Assembly (NCBI GenBank): GCA_964582785.1
Contig: CAZOTT010000058.1
Location: 1 to 17,263 of the forward strand
Length of the DNA: 17,263 bases
Direction of reading: 5' to 3'
Source: JAMOQA01 sp964582785
GTDB lineage: Bacteria; Acidobacteriota; Polarisedimenticolia; J045
Shown here: piece by piece, positions 1 through 6,746 of the stretch
Numbering within the stretch: position 1 is the stretch's first letter
Layout: the number at the start of each line of letters is the position of its first letter
Program-made: the position numbers and the translations under genes
Notes under the pieces: model-generated
Seen by the model: only the letters and a program-made list of their open reading frames with translations
Databases searched by the model: none
What the model was told of the DNA's origin: nothing

Positions 1-360
1 GAGGGGGAGGGGAGCGACCAGGGAATCCCCGTTCAGCACGAGCAGGGGATCTTCGGCCACGGCGGGGAGGGCGAGGCGCAGGGCCCCGCCGGTTCCCCGG
101 GGCCGGGGCTCGACGGTAACCGGCAGGTCCATCCCGAGCCGGGGCCCCGCGGACCGGGCCCAGGTCTCGAGGCGATCCCCGAGGTGCCCGCCGAGCAGGA
201 GGGCCCGGCGGATCCCCCGGGCTCGGAGGGCGAGCAGGAGCCACTCGAGGAAAGGACGGCCCGCGACGGGAGCGAGGGGTTTCGGGCGGTCCGCGACGAC
301 CCCGGCAAGGCGGGTGCCGCGGCCCCCGGCGAGGATCACGGCCGAGGCGGGGGCCCTCAC
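1..360 (-). CDS. Sugar-phosphate nucleotidyltransferase (HddC/RfbA-like), C-terminus outside window
   Basis: This is the N-terminal 120 residues of a nucleotidyltransferase that activates a sugar 1-phosphate with an NTP. The frame begins at a GTG (358-360) that overlaps the gmhB stop as GTGA, with a GGGGGAGG ribosome site 7-8 bases upstream. Visible family motifs are the glycine-rich ILAGGRGTRL nucleotide loop near residues 9-18, the KPLAPVAGRPFLEW segment near residues 27-40, GTGGAL near residue 90, and VLNGDS near residue 110, whose Asp is the expected metal ligand. Coupling to GmhB suggests D-glycero-D-manno-heptose 1-phosphate guanylyltransferase (HddC), as in GDP-heptose pathways. That specificity is inferred; glucose- or mannose-1-phosphate nucleotidyltransferases share the same N-terminal motifs. 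The gene runs off the left edge of the window. Confidence 0.88.
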   Translation of the reverse strand, partial: MRAPASAVILAGGRGTRLAGVVADRPKPLAPVAGRPFLEWLLLALRARGIRRALLLGGHLGDRLETWARSAGPRLGMDLPVTVEPRPRGTGGALRLALPAVAEDPLLVLNGDSLVAPLPL

Positions 361-953
361 CGCGGCGCCTCCCCCGGGACCCCCGCGCCGGCCGGGGCGG
401 CGCCCCGGACCGCGGACTCCCGGTGCCAGGCGAGGGCGAGTTCCGCCGCGTGGCGGAGGTCGTCCGCCACCAGGTGCGGGTGGCAGGAACCGGCCGCCTC
501 CTCCCGGGCCCCGTAACCGGTCCGGACGAGGACCGCGAGGGCCCCCAGCGCCCGGCCCAGGCCCACGTCGCAGGCCTTGTCCCCGATGACGATCCCGCGG
601 GCGGGGTCGAGCCCGAGGCGGCGGGCGGCCCGGAGGGCGAGGCCGGGGCGGGGCTTGCGGCAGCGGCAGCCGTCGTCCGGGTGGTGGGGGCAGACCTCGA
701 TCGCGGCCAGTTCCACCCCCTCCCGGGCCAGCAGTTCCCCCATCCGGCGGTGGATCGCCGCGAGGGTGGACCGGTCGAAGTACCCCCGCGCCAGGCCCGA
801 CTGGTTCGTGACGACGACGAGGGGACCGAGCCGGGCCAGCCGCCGCAGGCCCTCCGCGGCGCCGGGCAGCAGCTCCACGCCGGCCGGGTCGTCCAGGTAG
901 TGCCGCTCGACGAGGATCGTCCCGTCCCGGTCGAGAAAGATCGGTCGCCGCAC
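357..953 (-). CDS. gmhB: D-glycero-D-manno-heptose 1,7-bisphosphate 7-phosphatase
   Basis: This 198-residue HAD-superfamily (subclass IIIA) phosphatase removes the 7-phosphate from heptose 1,7-bisphosphate in the cytoplasm, on the route to nucleotide-activated heptose. Motif I is DRDGT (residues 8-12; D8 the nucleophile, D10 the acid/base). Motif II is TNQSG (49-53), the conserved lysine is K100 in CRKP, and motif IV is GDKACD (124-129). The structural zinc site is C88, H90, C96 and C98 in a CPHHPDDGCRC loop typical of GmhB. The start is GTG with GGGAG (961-965) 7 bases upstream. The last 20 or so residues are a Pro/Ala/Gly-rich tail beyond the usual end. It overlaps the next gene by GTGA, so the two are probably co-translated. 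Substrate anomer (alpha or beta) cannot be told. Confidence 0.93.
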   Translation of the reverse strand: MRRPIFLDRDGTILVERHYLDDPAGVELLPGAAEGLRRLARLGPLVVVTNQSGLARGYFDRSTLAAIHRRMGELLAREGVELAAIEVCPHHPDDGCRCRKPRPGLALRAARRLGLDPARGIVIGDKACDVGLGRALGALAVLVRTGYGAREEAAGSCHPHLVADDLRHAAELALAWHRESAVRGAAPAGAGVPGEAPR

Positions 954-986
954 CGGCCCGCTCCCGCGCGGGCCCGACCGTACCCC

Positions 987-1012
987 GGACGGGAGACAGG
1001 CCTCTCCCGTCC
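987..1012. terminator. Perfect 10-bp inverted repeat between fba and gmhB, possible T-less terminator
   Basis: GGACGGGAGA (987-996) and TCTCCCGTCC (1003-1012) are exact reverse complements around a 6-base loop. It lies in the 234-bp gap between fba and gmhB, both on the minus strand. Neither strand has a T-run after the stem, so a rho-independent terminator is not demonstrated; it may be a 3'-end stabilising hairpin or a regulatory stem upstream of gmhB. The rest of the gap is G+C-rich with no convincing promoter or reading frame. Confidence 0.35.
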
Positions 1013-1187
1013 ACGCCCTTCCCCGGCGGAATATGGGGCCCCGCCCGCCGGTGGACCAGCCGGGGGACGGGCAGCCCGCCCCTCCCGCGGCGGGGACGGG
1101 GCCGCGGCCCGGCGGGCGGGAGCGGCGCCGGGAGGGGGCGCCGGGGCCGGGCGCGCTCCCCGCGGCGCGGACCCTCCCGGCGGGGGA

Positions 1188-2222
1188 TCAGCGGCCGAAC
1201 AGGGTCGTGCCGCCGGCGCGCAGGTCCTCGACCGCCCGCTTCACCCGGTCGGCCATGTTCCGTTCCGCCTTCTTCAGGTAGGACCGGGGGTCGTAGACCT
1301 TCTTGTTCCCCACCTCGCCCTCCACCTTCAGGACGCCGTCGTAGTTGCGGAACATGTGGTCCACGATCGGCCGGGTGAAGGCGTACTGGGTGTCGGTGTC
1401 GACGTTCATCTTGACGACCCCGTACTCGAGGGTCTCGTGGATCTCCTCCCGGCTCGAGCCGGATCCGCCGTGGAAGACGAGCCAGAAGTGGGCGTCGTCC
1501 CCGAACTCCTTCCGCAGGGCCTCCTGCCCGTCCCTGAGGATCGACGGCTTCAGCTTGACGTGCCCCGGCTTGTACACGCCGTGCACGTTGCCGAAGGTCG
1601 CCGCGAGCATGTACTTCCCGCCGCCGATCTTCGCGAGGCGCCGGTGGACCTCGACCATCTCGTCCGGGTTCGTGTACAGGCGCCGGCTCGGGGTCCCCTC
1701 GTTGTTGACCCCGTCCTCCTCGCCGCCGACGACCCCGACCTCCACCTCGAGGATGATCTCGTTCTCGGCGCAGAGCCGCATCAGGTCCTCGGCGATCCGC
1801 AGGTTTTCCTCGAGGGGCAGGGACGACCCGTCGAACATGTGACTCTGGAAGAGGTTCGGCAGGCCGCGCTCGCGCCGCCGCCGGGTCTCCTCGATCAGGG
1901 GCCGGAGGAAGGAGTCCACCTTGTCGGGCTGGCAGTGGTCGGTGTGGAGGGCGACGTAGATGTCGTACTTCTCCGCCGCCCGGTGGATGTACTCCGCGAG
2001 GGCCATCGCCCCGAAGGCGGAATCGGCGATCCCCTGGCCGGAGGCGAACTTCCCTCCCCCGAGGGACACCTGGATGATCCCGTCGCACCGCATCTCCTGG
2101 AACGCCATGAGGCAGGCGTTGGCGGTGACCATCGAGGTGATGTTGATCGCGGGGTAGGCGAACTTCCCCTGGCGGGCGTTCTCCAGCATCCGGCAGTAGG
2201 TCTGGTAGTCGGCGACCGGCAT
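1188..2222 (-). CDS. fba: Class II fructose-bisphosphate aldolase
   Basis: This 344-residue zinc-dependent aldolase cleaves fructose 1,6-bisphosphate to dihydroxyacetone phosphate and glyceraldehyde 3-phosphate, and runs the reverse condensation in gluconeogenesis. HTDHC (93-97) supplies the catalytic D95 and zinc ligand H96. EVEVGVVGGEEDGV (159-172) carries the glutamates of the second metal and loop region. GNVHGVYKPG supplies a further zinc histidine, VFHGGSGSS the phosphate-binding loop, and NVDTDTQ the C-terminal substrate motif. The long form resembles class IIA (FbaA-type, about 345-360 residues). The ATG has a near-perfect AAAGGAGG ribosome site at 2228-2235, 5 bases upstream, consistent with high expression. 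It lies 91 bp behind the ABC permease and 234 bp ahead of gmhB, so co-transcription is possible but unproven. Confidence 0.96.
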   Translation of the reverse strand: MPVADYQTYCRMLENARQGKFAYPAINITSMVTANACLMAFQEMRCDGIIQVSLGGGKFASGQGIADSAFGAMALAEYIHRAAEKYDIYVALHTDHCQPDKVDSFLRPLIEETRRRRERGLPNLFQSHMFDGSSLPLEENLRIAEDLMRLCAENEIILEVEVGVVGGEEDGVNNEGTPSRRLYTNPDEMVEVHRRLAKIGGGKYMLAATFGNVHGVYKPGHVKLKPSILRDGQEALRKEFGDDAHFWLVFHGGSGSSREEIHETLEYGVVKMNVDTDTQYAFTRPIVDHMFRNYDGVLKVEGEVGNKKVYDPRSYLKKAERNMADRVKRAVEDLRAGGTTLFGR

Positions 2223-2252
2223 CGGAACCTCCTTTCCGCGCTGTTCCGGGGA

Positions 2253-2271
2253 CGCGGGGGCCGCCCCCGCG
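2253..2271. repeat. Perfect 8-bp inverted repeat upstream of fba
   Basis: CGCGGGGG (2253-2260) and CCCCCGCG (2264-2271) pair exactly around a 3-base loop. It lies in the 91-bp gap between the permease stop and the fba start, about 18 bases before the fba ribosome site. No T-run follows on either strand. It may be a leader hairpin or a transcript-end stem for the ABC operon; chance is quite possible at this G+C content. Confidence 0.3.
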
Positions 2272-2313
2272 GGGGTCCATGATCCCCGCCCGCCGCCGCG
2301 CCCGCAACGGGCC

Positions 2314-3099
2314 TCAGGTCCAGCGGAACAGCCGCACCGCGAGAAGAAAGGAGACCGCCCCCCAGGCGAGCAGCAGCGCCACTTCCGGCAGGACGGTGGG
2401 AAGCCCCGCCCCCCGGTTCGCCACCGCCCGGAGCGCGTCGTTGAGGGCGGTCAGGGGCAGCGCCCGGATCGCCGGGTACATCCAGGACGGGAACCGGTGC
2501 CAGTCGTAGAAGGTGCCGGAAAGCAGCCACATCGGCAGCATGACGAGGTTCATCCAGCCGGAGACCACCTCGACCGAACGGGGCCGGGCGGCGACCAGGA
2601 GGCCGAGCCCCTGGAAACCGAGGGAGCCGGCGAGGCAGACGGCGGCGAGGGCGGTCCACGGCCCCCGCACGGAGACCCCGAAGAACAGCCACCCGAAGCC
2701 GAACAGGGCGACCACCTCCGCCACGAGGAAGACCAGCCGGGAAAGGCCGTAGGCGGCGAGGAAGTCCGCCCGGCGCATCGGGGTGGTGCGGAACCGCTTG
2801 AGCAGCTGCTGCCGGCGGGCCTGGACCACCGGGAAGCCGATCCCCCACATGCCGGACCCCATGATGTTCAGGCCGACCAGGCCCGGCAGGAGGAACTCGA
2901 TGTAGCGCTCCCCCGTTGCCGGGTCCGGGTCGCGGAAGGCGATGCCGAGGGCGAGGGTGAGCAGGACCGGGAAGACGAACACCCAGAAGACCGCTTCCGG
3001 TTCCCGGGCGAATTCCCGCAGGCGGGCCAGGGTGAGCTGGACGAGCGGGTTCCTCCGGAGGACCCGCCGCGGCCCCCGGGGACGGCCGGGGGCGCTCAC
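2314..3099 (-). CDS. ABC-2 type transporter permease
   Basis: This 261-residue inner-membrane subunit of an ABC exporter follows its ATPase. About six hydrophobic segments are visible: residues about 36-55 (VFWVFVFPVLLTLALG), 66-92 (around PGLVGLNIMGSGMWG), a third after RLVFLVAEV, a fourth in the ALAAVCLAGSLGFQG stretch, a fifth around NLVMLPMWLLSGTFY, and the last near the C-terminus (VALLLAWGAVSFLLAV). LLSGTFYDWHRFPSW followed by LPLTALNDALR is the typical ABC-2 permease pattern before the last helix. The chosen GTG start (3097-3099) overlaps the ATPase stop as GTGA and has GGGAGG 7 bases upstream; the frame stays open much further upstream only because stops are rare. Substrate is unknown: drug, lipid, polysaccharide or peptide export are all compatible. 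Confidence 0.9.
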   Translation of the reverse strand: MSAPGRPRGPRRVLRRNPLVQLTLARLREFAREPEAVFWVFVFPVLLTLALGIAFRDPDPATGERYIEFLLPGLVGLNIMGSGMWGIGFPVVQARRQQLLKRFRTTPMRRADFLAAYGLSRLVFLVAEVVALFGFGWLFFGVSVRGPWTALAAVCLAGSLGFQGLGLLVAARPRSVEVVSGWMNLVMLPMWLLSGTFYDWHRFPSWMYPAIRALPLTALNDALRAVANRGAGLPTVLPEVALLLAWGAVSFLLAVRLFRWT

Positions 3100-4085
3100 C
3101 AGGACGCCTCCCGGGACGGGGGGGCCGGGGGCGCTTCCTCGCCGTCCCGCAGGGAGCGGCCGGTCAGCTCGAGGAAGACGTCCTCCAGGGTGGGCTGGTG
3201 GATCGCCAGCTTCCGGAGGCGGGCCCCGGACGCCGCGAGGTGGGCGAGGAGGGCGGGCAGGAACGGGGCCACGTCCCCCACGGCGAGCAGGAACCCGTCC
3301 CCGCGCCGGCCGACCCGGCGGACCGCGGGCAGGTCCCGCAGGTCGTCCTCGCCCACCGGGCCCTCCACCTCGAGCAGGACCACCCGGTCGGCGCCCAGGT
3401 CCTCCACCAGGTCCGCGGGGGCTCCCTCGGCCAGGACCCGTCCCCGGTCCAGGATCGCCACCCGGTCGCAGAGGCGGGCGGCCTCCTCCATGGAGTGGGT
3501 CGTCAGCAGGACCGCGCCGCCCCCCTCCCGGAACGCCTCGACGATCTCCCAGGTGCGGCGCCGGGCCTGGGGGTCGAGCCCGGTGGTCGGCTCGTCGAGG
3601 AACAGGACCCGGGGGTTGCCCACCAGGGCGCAGGCGAGGGAAAGCCGCTGGCGCTGGCCTCCCGAGAGGTCTCCCGACCGGGCCCGCCGCTTCCCCGCGA
3701 GGCCCACCAGGTCCAGGACCTCGTCCTCGTCCCGGCCGTCCCGGTAGAAGCTGCGGAAGAGCCGCACCAGCTCGATCACCTGCAGCTTCTCGGGAAAGCG
3801 GCTTTCCTGGAGCTGGACGCCGATTCGCTCCCGGATCCAGCGGTCCCTGCCCTCCCCCCAGCGAACCCCGAACAGGCGGACCTCCCCCCGGTCCGGCCGG
3901 AGCAGCCCCTCCAGCATCTCGACCGTCGTCGTCTTGCCCGCCCCGTTCGGACCGAGCAGGCCCAGGCACTCCCCCGGCCCGACGGCGAGGTCCACCCCGC
4001 CGACGGCGAGCACGCCCGGGTAGCGCTTTACGAGGCCCCGGGCCTCGATGGCGGGTCCGCGCCCGTTCCTGCCGGGAGTCTCCAT
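3096..4085 (-). CDS. ABC transporter ATP-binding protein (ABC-2/CcmA-like)
   Basis: This 329-residue cytoplasmic ATPase drives the exporter encoded just downstream. All nucleotide-binding motifs are intact: Walker A GPNGAGKT (45-52), Q-loop Q91, signature LSGGQ (140-144), Walker B VLFLDE (160-165), D-loop GLDP (169-172) and H-loop H197 in THSMEEA. The roughly 100 residues after the ABC domain resemble the accessory C-terminal domain common in ABC-2 exporters of drug-resistance type; its sequence ends near LEDVFLELTGR. The ATG at 4083-4085 is preferred because the frame upstream (to 4181) encodes only Gly/Pro/Arg-rich sequence without homology features. No strong ribosome site precedes it, so the start is slightly uncertain. 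The 4-bp overlap with the permease implies translational coupling. Confidence 0.93.
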   Translation of the reverse strand: METPGRNGRGPAIEARGLVKRYPGVLAVGGVDLAVGPGECLGLLGPNGAGKTTTVEMLEGLLRPDRGEVRLFGVRWGEGRDRWIRERIGVQLQESRFPEKLQVIELVRLFRSFYRDGRDEDEVLDLVGLAGKRRARSGDLSGGQRQRLSLACALVGNPRVLFLDEPTTGLDPQARRRTWEIVEAFREGGGAVLLTTHSMEEAARLCDRVAILDRGRVLAEGAPADLVEDLGADRVVLLEVEGPVGEDDLRDLPAVRRVGRRGDGFLLAVGDVAPFLPALLAHLAASGARLRKLAIHQPTLEDVFLELTGRSLRDGEEAPPAPPSREASW

Positions 4086-4214
4086 CGGCCGGAGATGGTA
4101 GCCCCCGGCGCCCCTGCCGCGCCCGCCCCGGGGAGGCCCGGCCCCCGGGGTCGCCCCGCCGGCCCCGCCCCGCCCGGGCACGCGGCGGGGACCCCGGACC
4201 CCCTTGCGCCGACA

Positions 4215-4342
4215 CCCGGTCCTGTTCCATCATGATCGGGACCCACTGCCGACACGGCGGGAGGTTCGCACTCCCCCCTGCACACCCGCCTCCCGCCGAG
4301 CCCCGGTCCTGCTTCCTCCCCCCCGGACCGGGGCTTTTTTTT
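4215..4342 (+). ncRNA. Candidate structured RNA: three hairpins ending in an intrinsic terminator
   Basis: This stretch of the 410-bp gap between the divergent ABC and SEC-C genes can form consecutive stems on the plus strand: GGTCC/GGACC (4218-4222 with 4239-4243), CGGCGGGAGG/CCTCCCGCCG (4255-4264 with 4289-4298, exact 10 bp), and the terminator stem CCCCGGTCC/GGACCGGGG (4301-4309 with 4325-4333) followed by eight T. The 10-mer CCCGGTCCTG occurs twice (4215-4224 and 4302-4311), so the 3' terminator arm could also pair with 4215-4222, allowing two alternative folds. No plus-strand protein gene ends upstream, so the terminator needs a transcript starting nearby. It could be a small RNA or an attenuated leader for the SEC-C/aminotransferase operon. 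It matches no RNA family I can name. The 5' end is not defined. The flanks (4086-4214 and 4343-4399) show nothing else. Confidence 0.42.
4301..4342 (+). terminator. Rho-independent terminator
   Basis: The exact 9-bp stem CCCCGGTCC (4301-4309) / GGACCGGGG (4325-4333), with a 15-base C/T-rich loop, is followed after one C by eight consecutive T (4335-4342). This is the only T-run of this length seen in the window. The T-run is on the plus-strand side only, so it stops rightward transcription although all recognised genes to its left are on the minus strand. It sits 154 bases before the SEC-C start. Confidence 0.75.
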
Positions 4343-4399
4343 GCCCGCCCGAGGCCCGTGCCCTCCGCCGGCGGACGCCGTACCCTTCCGGGCGCCCCC

Positions 4400-4428
4400 T
4401 TGGCCGCCGGCCGGGAAGGGAGGATGAT
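4400..4428 (+). promoter_or_regulatory. Possible sigma70-type promoter for the SEC-C/aminotransferase operon
   Basis: TTGGCC (4400-4405) and GATGAT (4423-4428) are separated by 17 bases. Each matches four of six consensus positions. Transcription would start near 4435, giving a leader of about 60 bases to the SEC-C ATG. It lies downstream of the terminator at 4301-4342, as expected for a separate operon promoter. Match quality is modest in a genome whose promoter consensus is unknown. Confidence 0.3.
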
Positions 4429-4495
4429 GGGCCGCCGCGCCCGCGGCCGGTGTCCCCCGTTCCCCGGCGGCCGGCGGGCCGGGAGGAAGGTGACG

Positions 4496-4741
4496 ATGGG
4501 CAAGAAGACCGGGAAGGGAACCTCGCGGGTCGTCTGGCCGGGCTTCAACTACAAGCCGGCCCCGAAGCGGATCCTCAAGGTGGGGCGCAACGATCCCTGC
4601 CCCTGCGGATCGGGGAAGAAGTACAAGGACTGCCACGAGCCCGCCGGCGAGGCCTGGCTGGAGAAGATGTGGGCCCGGCAGGAGAAGGAACGGCTGAAGG
4701 CGGAAGGAAAGCTCCCCTGGTGGCGGCGCCTTTTCGGCTGA
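4496..4741 (+). CDS. Small SEC-C motif (zinc-binding) protein
   Basis: This basic protein of 81 residues has a central SEC-C zinc motif, RNDPCPCGSGKKYKDCH (residues 31-47), with ligands C35, C37, C46 and H47. The same motif ends SecA, where it binds zinc and contacts SecB and the ribosome, and it is found in many stand-alone proteins of unknown role. After it comes a helical, Glu/Lys/Arg-rich segment ending in aromatic/basic residues (PWWRRLFG). I chose the ATG at 4496 because GGGAGG (4481-4486) lies 9 bases upstream; an in-frame ATG at 4424 would add an Arg/Gly-rich extension with poor ribosome-site spacing. The aminotransferase gene starts 19 bases downstream, so the two probably form an operon. 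A SecA-like export or ribosome-associated role is only a possibility. Confidence 0.85.
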   Translation: MGKKTGKGTSRVVWPGFNYKPAPKRILKVGRNDPCPCGSGKKYKDCHEPAGEAWLEKMWARQEKERLKAEGKLPWWRRLFG

Positions 4742-4760
4742 CCCCCCGGGAGCCCTCCCG

Positions 4761-6005
4761 GTGAACCGGCGACCCGCCCCGGCTCCCCTCCGACGCCACT
4801 GGCCCCTCGACCCGGCAGTCGTCTACCTGAACCACGGTTCCTGCGGCGCCTGTCCCCGGCCGGTGCTGGCCGCCCAGCGGCAGCTCCGCGACCGGCTGGA
4901 GGCGGAGCCGGTCCGCTTCCTCGCCCGGGAGCTCCCGGCCCTGCTCGAGGCGGCGCGGGACCGGTGCGCGGCATTCCTCGGGTGCGACCGGGAGGCCCTG
5001 GTCTTCGTCCCGAACGCCACGACCGGGGTGAACGCGGTGCTCCGCTCCCTGGTCCTGCCGGGACCGGGCGGCGCCGGTCCCCCGCTCCGCCCGGGGGACG
5101 AGATCCTCCTCGGAGACCACGCCTACCCGGCCTGCCGCAACGCGGTCTCCTTCCTTGCCGAGCGCCACGGCATCGTTCCCCGGGTGGCGCGGATCCCGTT
5201 TCCCCTGGCCGATCCCGGGGAGGCCGTGGAGGCGGTCCTCCGGGCCGTCACCCCGCGGACCCGCCTCGTCCTGCTCGACCAGGTGACGAGCCCCACCGGC
5301 ATGGTCCTGCCGGTGGGCGAGATCGTCCCCGTCCTCGAGGGGCGCGGCGTCCCGGTGCTGGTGGACGGGGCCCACGCCCCGGGGATGGTGGAGCTGCAAC
5401 TCGACCGCCTCGGCGCGTCGTTCTGGACCGGCAACGCCCACAAGTGGCTGTGCGCCCCGAAGGGCGCGGCCTTCCTGGTGGTGGCGGAGCGGTGGCGGGA
5501 CCGGGTGGTTCCCGGGACGATCAGCCACGGCTGGGCGCGCCGCCGCCCCGGCCAGTCCCGCTTCCACGCCCTGTTCGACTGGACCGGCACCGCCGACCCG
5601 ACGGCGGTTCTCGCGATCCCCGCCGCCCTCGACTTCCTCGGCGGGCTGGTGCCGGGGGGGCTGGCGGCGCTGCGGGAGCGCAACCGCGCCCTCGCCCTCC
5701 GGGCCCGGGAGGTCCTGTGCGACGCCCTGGGCACCGCGCCCCCCTGTCCCGCCTCGATGATCGGGTCCCTCGCCGCGGTGCGGCTGCCGCCGGGCCTGCC
5801 CGCCCCGGCGGAGGCCACCGCCCCCCACCTGGACCCGCTCCACGACCTCCTCCTCGAGCGGTACGGGATCGAGGTTCCCGTCATCTCCTGGCCGGACGCC
5901 GGCACCCGCTGGGTCCGGGTCTCCGCCCAGGCCTACAACCACGACGGGGAGTTCGCCTTCCTCGCGCACGCCCTCCGGGAGCTCGGCGCCTTCCCGTCCC
6001 CCTGA
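4761..6005 (+). CDS. Class V PLP-dependent aminotransferase, isopenicillin-N-epimerase-like
   Basis: This 414-residue fold-type I PLP enzyme opens with YLNHGSCGACPRPV (residues 22-35), the pattern typical of the isopenicillin N epimerase-like branch of class V. NATTG (85-89) lies in the cofactor phosphate region. D202 in VDGAHAPG (201-208) should bind the pyridine nitrogen, and K228 in TGNAHKWL (223-230) is the expected Schiff-base lysine. The C-terminal small domain contains WVRVSAQAYN, carrying the arginine expected to bind the substrate carboxylate. The start is GTG with GGGAG (4748-4752) 8 bases upstream, 19 bp behind the SEC-C gene. The branch includes epimerases, cysteine desulfurase-like and hercynylcysteine-lyase-like enzymes, so the substrate cannot be assigned. 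No biosynthetic partner genes are adjacent. Its 3' end faces the AbiEii-like gene with only 12 bp between them. Confidence 0.9.
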   Translation: MNRRPAPAPLRRHWPLDPAVVYLNHGSCGACPRPVLAAQRQLRDRLEAEPVRFLARELPALLEAARDRCAAFLGCDREALVFVPNATTGVNAVLRSLVLPGPGGAGPPLRPGDEILLGDHAYPACRNAVSFLAERHGIVPRVARIPFPLADPGEAVEAVLRAVTPRTRLVLLDQVTSPTGMVLPVGEIVPVLEGRGVPVLVDGAHAPGMVELQLDRLGASFWTGNAHKWLCAPKGAAFLVVAERWRDRVVPGTISHGWARRRPGQSRFHALFDWTGTADPTAVLAIPAALDFLGGLVPGGLAALRERNRALALRAREVLCDALGTAPPCPASMIGSLAAVRLPPGLPAPAEATAPHLDPLHDLLLERYGIEVPVISWPDAGTRWVRVSAQAYNHDGEFAFLAHALRELGAFPSP

Positions 6006-6017
6006 CCCGGGTCGCGC

Positions 6018-6746
6018 TCACCGCGCCGCGGGGGCGGGCGGCCCCAGGTAGTCGTCGATCATCCGGGCCAGGCGACGGCCGAACGCGACGAGGTCGGAGA
6101 ACCGGATCTCCCACTGGAGGAACTCCCGCCGAAACGAATCCCACTGCTCCTCTTCCTGCTTCACCGCCGCCGCCCGGGCCGCCAGCTCGAGGGGCGCGAA
6201 CCGGGAGTCCAGGTGGTCGGCCCACTCGATCACGGCGCGCAGATCGAGGAGCGGAAAGGAGTCGAGGGCGAAGAGGTCGACGATGTCCTTCAGCTCGCGG
6301 CGCCGGCTCGCGGCAACGACCTTGCCCAGGGCCAGGTCCCGCAGGCCGGCCACGCGAATCCCACCGGGTCCGGTCTCCGGCGACATCGTCAGCGGCAGGT
6401 CGGGCCGCGCGAGGTCGATGCGCCGGAGGTGGCGCGGCGGACTCCCCGGGACGTGCACGTGGATGCGCACGTGCCGAATCCCCGGCGACTCCACCGCCAC
6501 CCTCCACCCGAGGCGCGCCCCGATCTCCTCGACGGCCGGCACCACGTCCCGGGCCAGGTCCGGGCGGGCCGCCGCATCCACCGTGAAGAGATCCAGGTCC
6601 TCCGACAAGCGGTGATGCAGGTGGAATGCCGCCAGCGCGGTTCCGCCGGCCAGGTAGAACGCCTTCGCCAACGCTTCCCGGCGGAAGAACGCTTCCAGGA
6701 ACTGCCGCTGGGGACCCGAAAGCCCCACCGGACCCCTGCCCGTCAC
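6018..6746 (-). CDS. AbiEii/AbiGii-family nucleotidyltransferase (type IV toxin-like)
   Basis: This 242-residue nucleotidyltransferase of the AbiEii/MenT group resembles toxins that block growth by transferring nucleotides to RNA or other targets. Motif I is LAGGTALAAFH (32-42) followed by RLSEDLDLF (46-54), giving the family pattern GGT...S-x-D-x-D with D50 and D52 as metal ligands. D111 in RRIDLA is a likely third acidic residue. K142 and the KDIVDL motif (153-158) match the conserved C-terminal lysine and aspartate. All catalytic residues look intact. I place the start at GTG 6744-6746, which overlaps the stop of the large upstream gene as GTGA; the frame is open to an ATG-like position 12 codons earlier. 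The neighbour carries an AbiEi-like segment, so this is probably the toxin or effector half of a paired system. The target is unknown. Confidence 0.88.
   Translation of the reverse strand: MTGRGPVGLSGPQRQFLEAFFRREALAKAFYLAGGTALAAFHLHHRLSEDLDLFTVDAAARPDLARDVVPAVEEIGARLGWRVAVESPGIRHVRIHVHVPGSPPRHLRRIDLARPDLPLTMSPETGPGGIRVAGLRDLALGKVVAASRRRELKDIVDLFALDSFPLLDLRAVIEWADHLDSRFAPLELAARAAAVKQEEEQWDSFRREFLQWEIRFSDLVAFGRRLARMIDDYLGPPAPAAR

Noticed and set aside
4215..4342. Signal recognition particle RNA or a tRNA in the hairpin region
   Set aside because: A GGTTCGCACTCC stretch recalls a T-arm and the minus strand has a GGAAGCAG stretch recalling the SRP loop, but no acceptor stem, anticodon arm or full SRP apical motif can be built.
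3100..4548. N-terminal extension of the ABC permease frame
   Set aside because: It overlaps the intact ATPase gene in another frame and is Gly/Pro/Arg-rich; the GTGA junction with a good ribosome site marks the true start at 3099.
6006..6017. A terminator between the aminotransferase and the AbiEii-like gene
   Set aside because: Only 12 bases separate the convergent stops and no stem followed by a T-run is visible.
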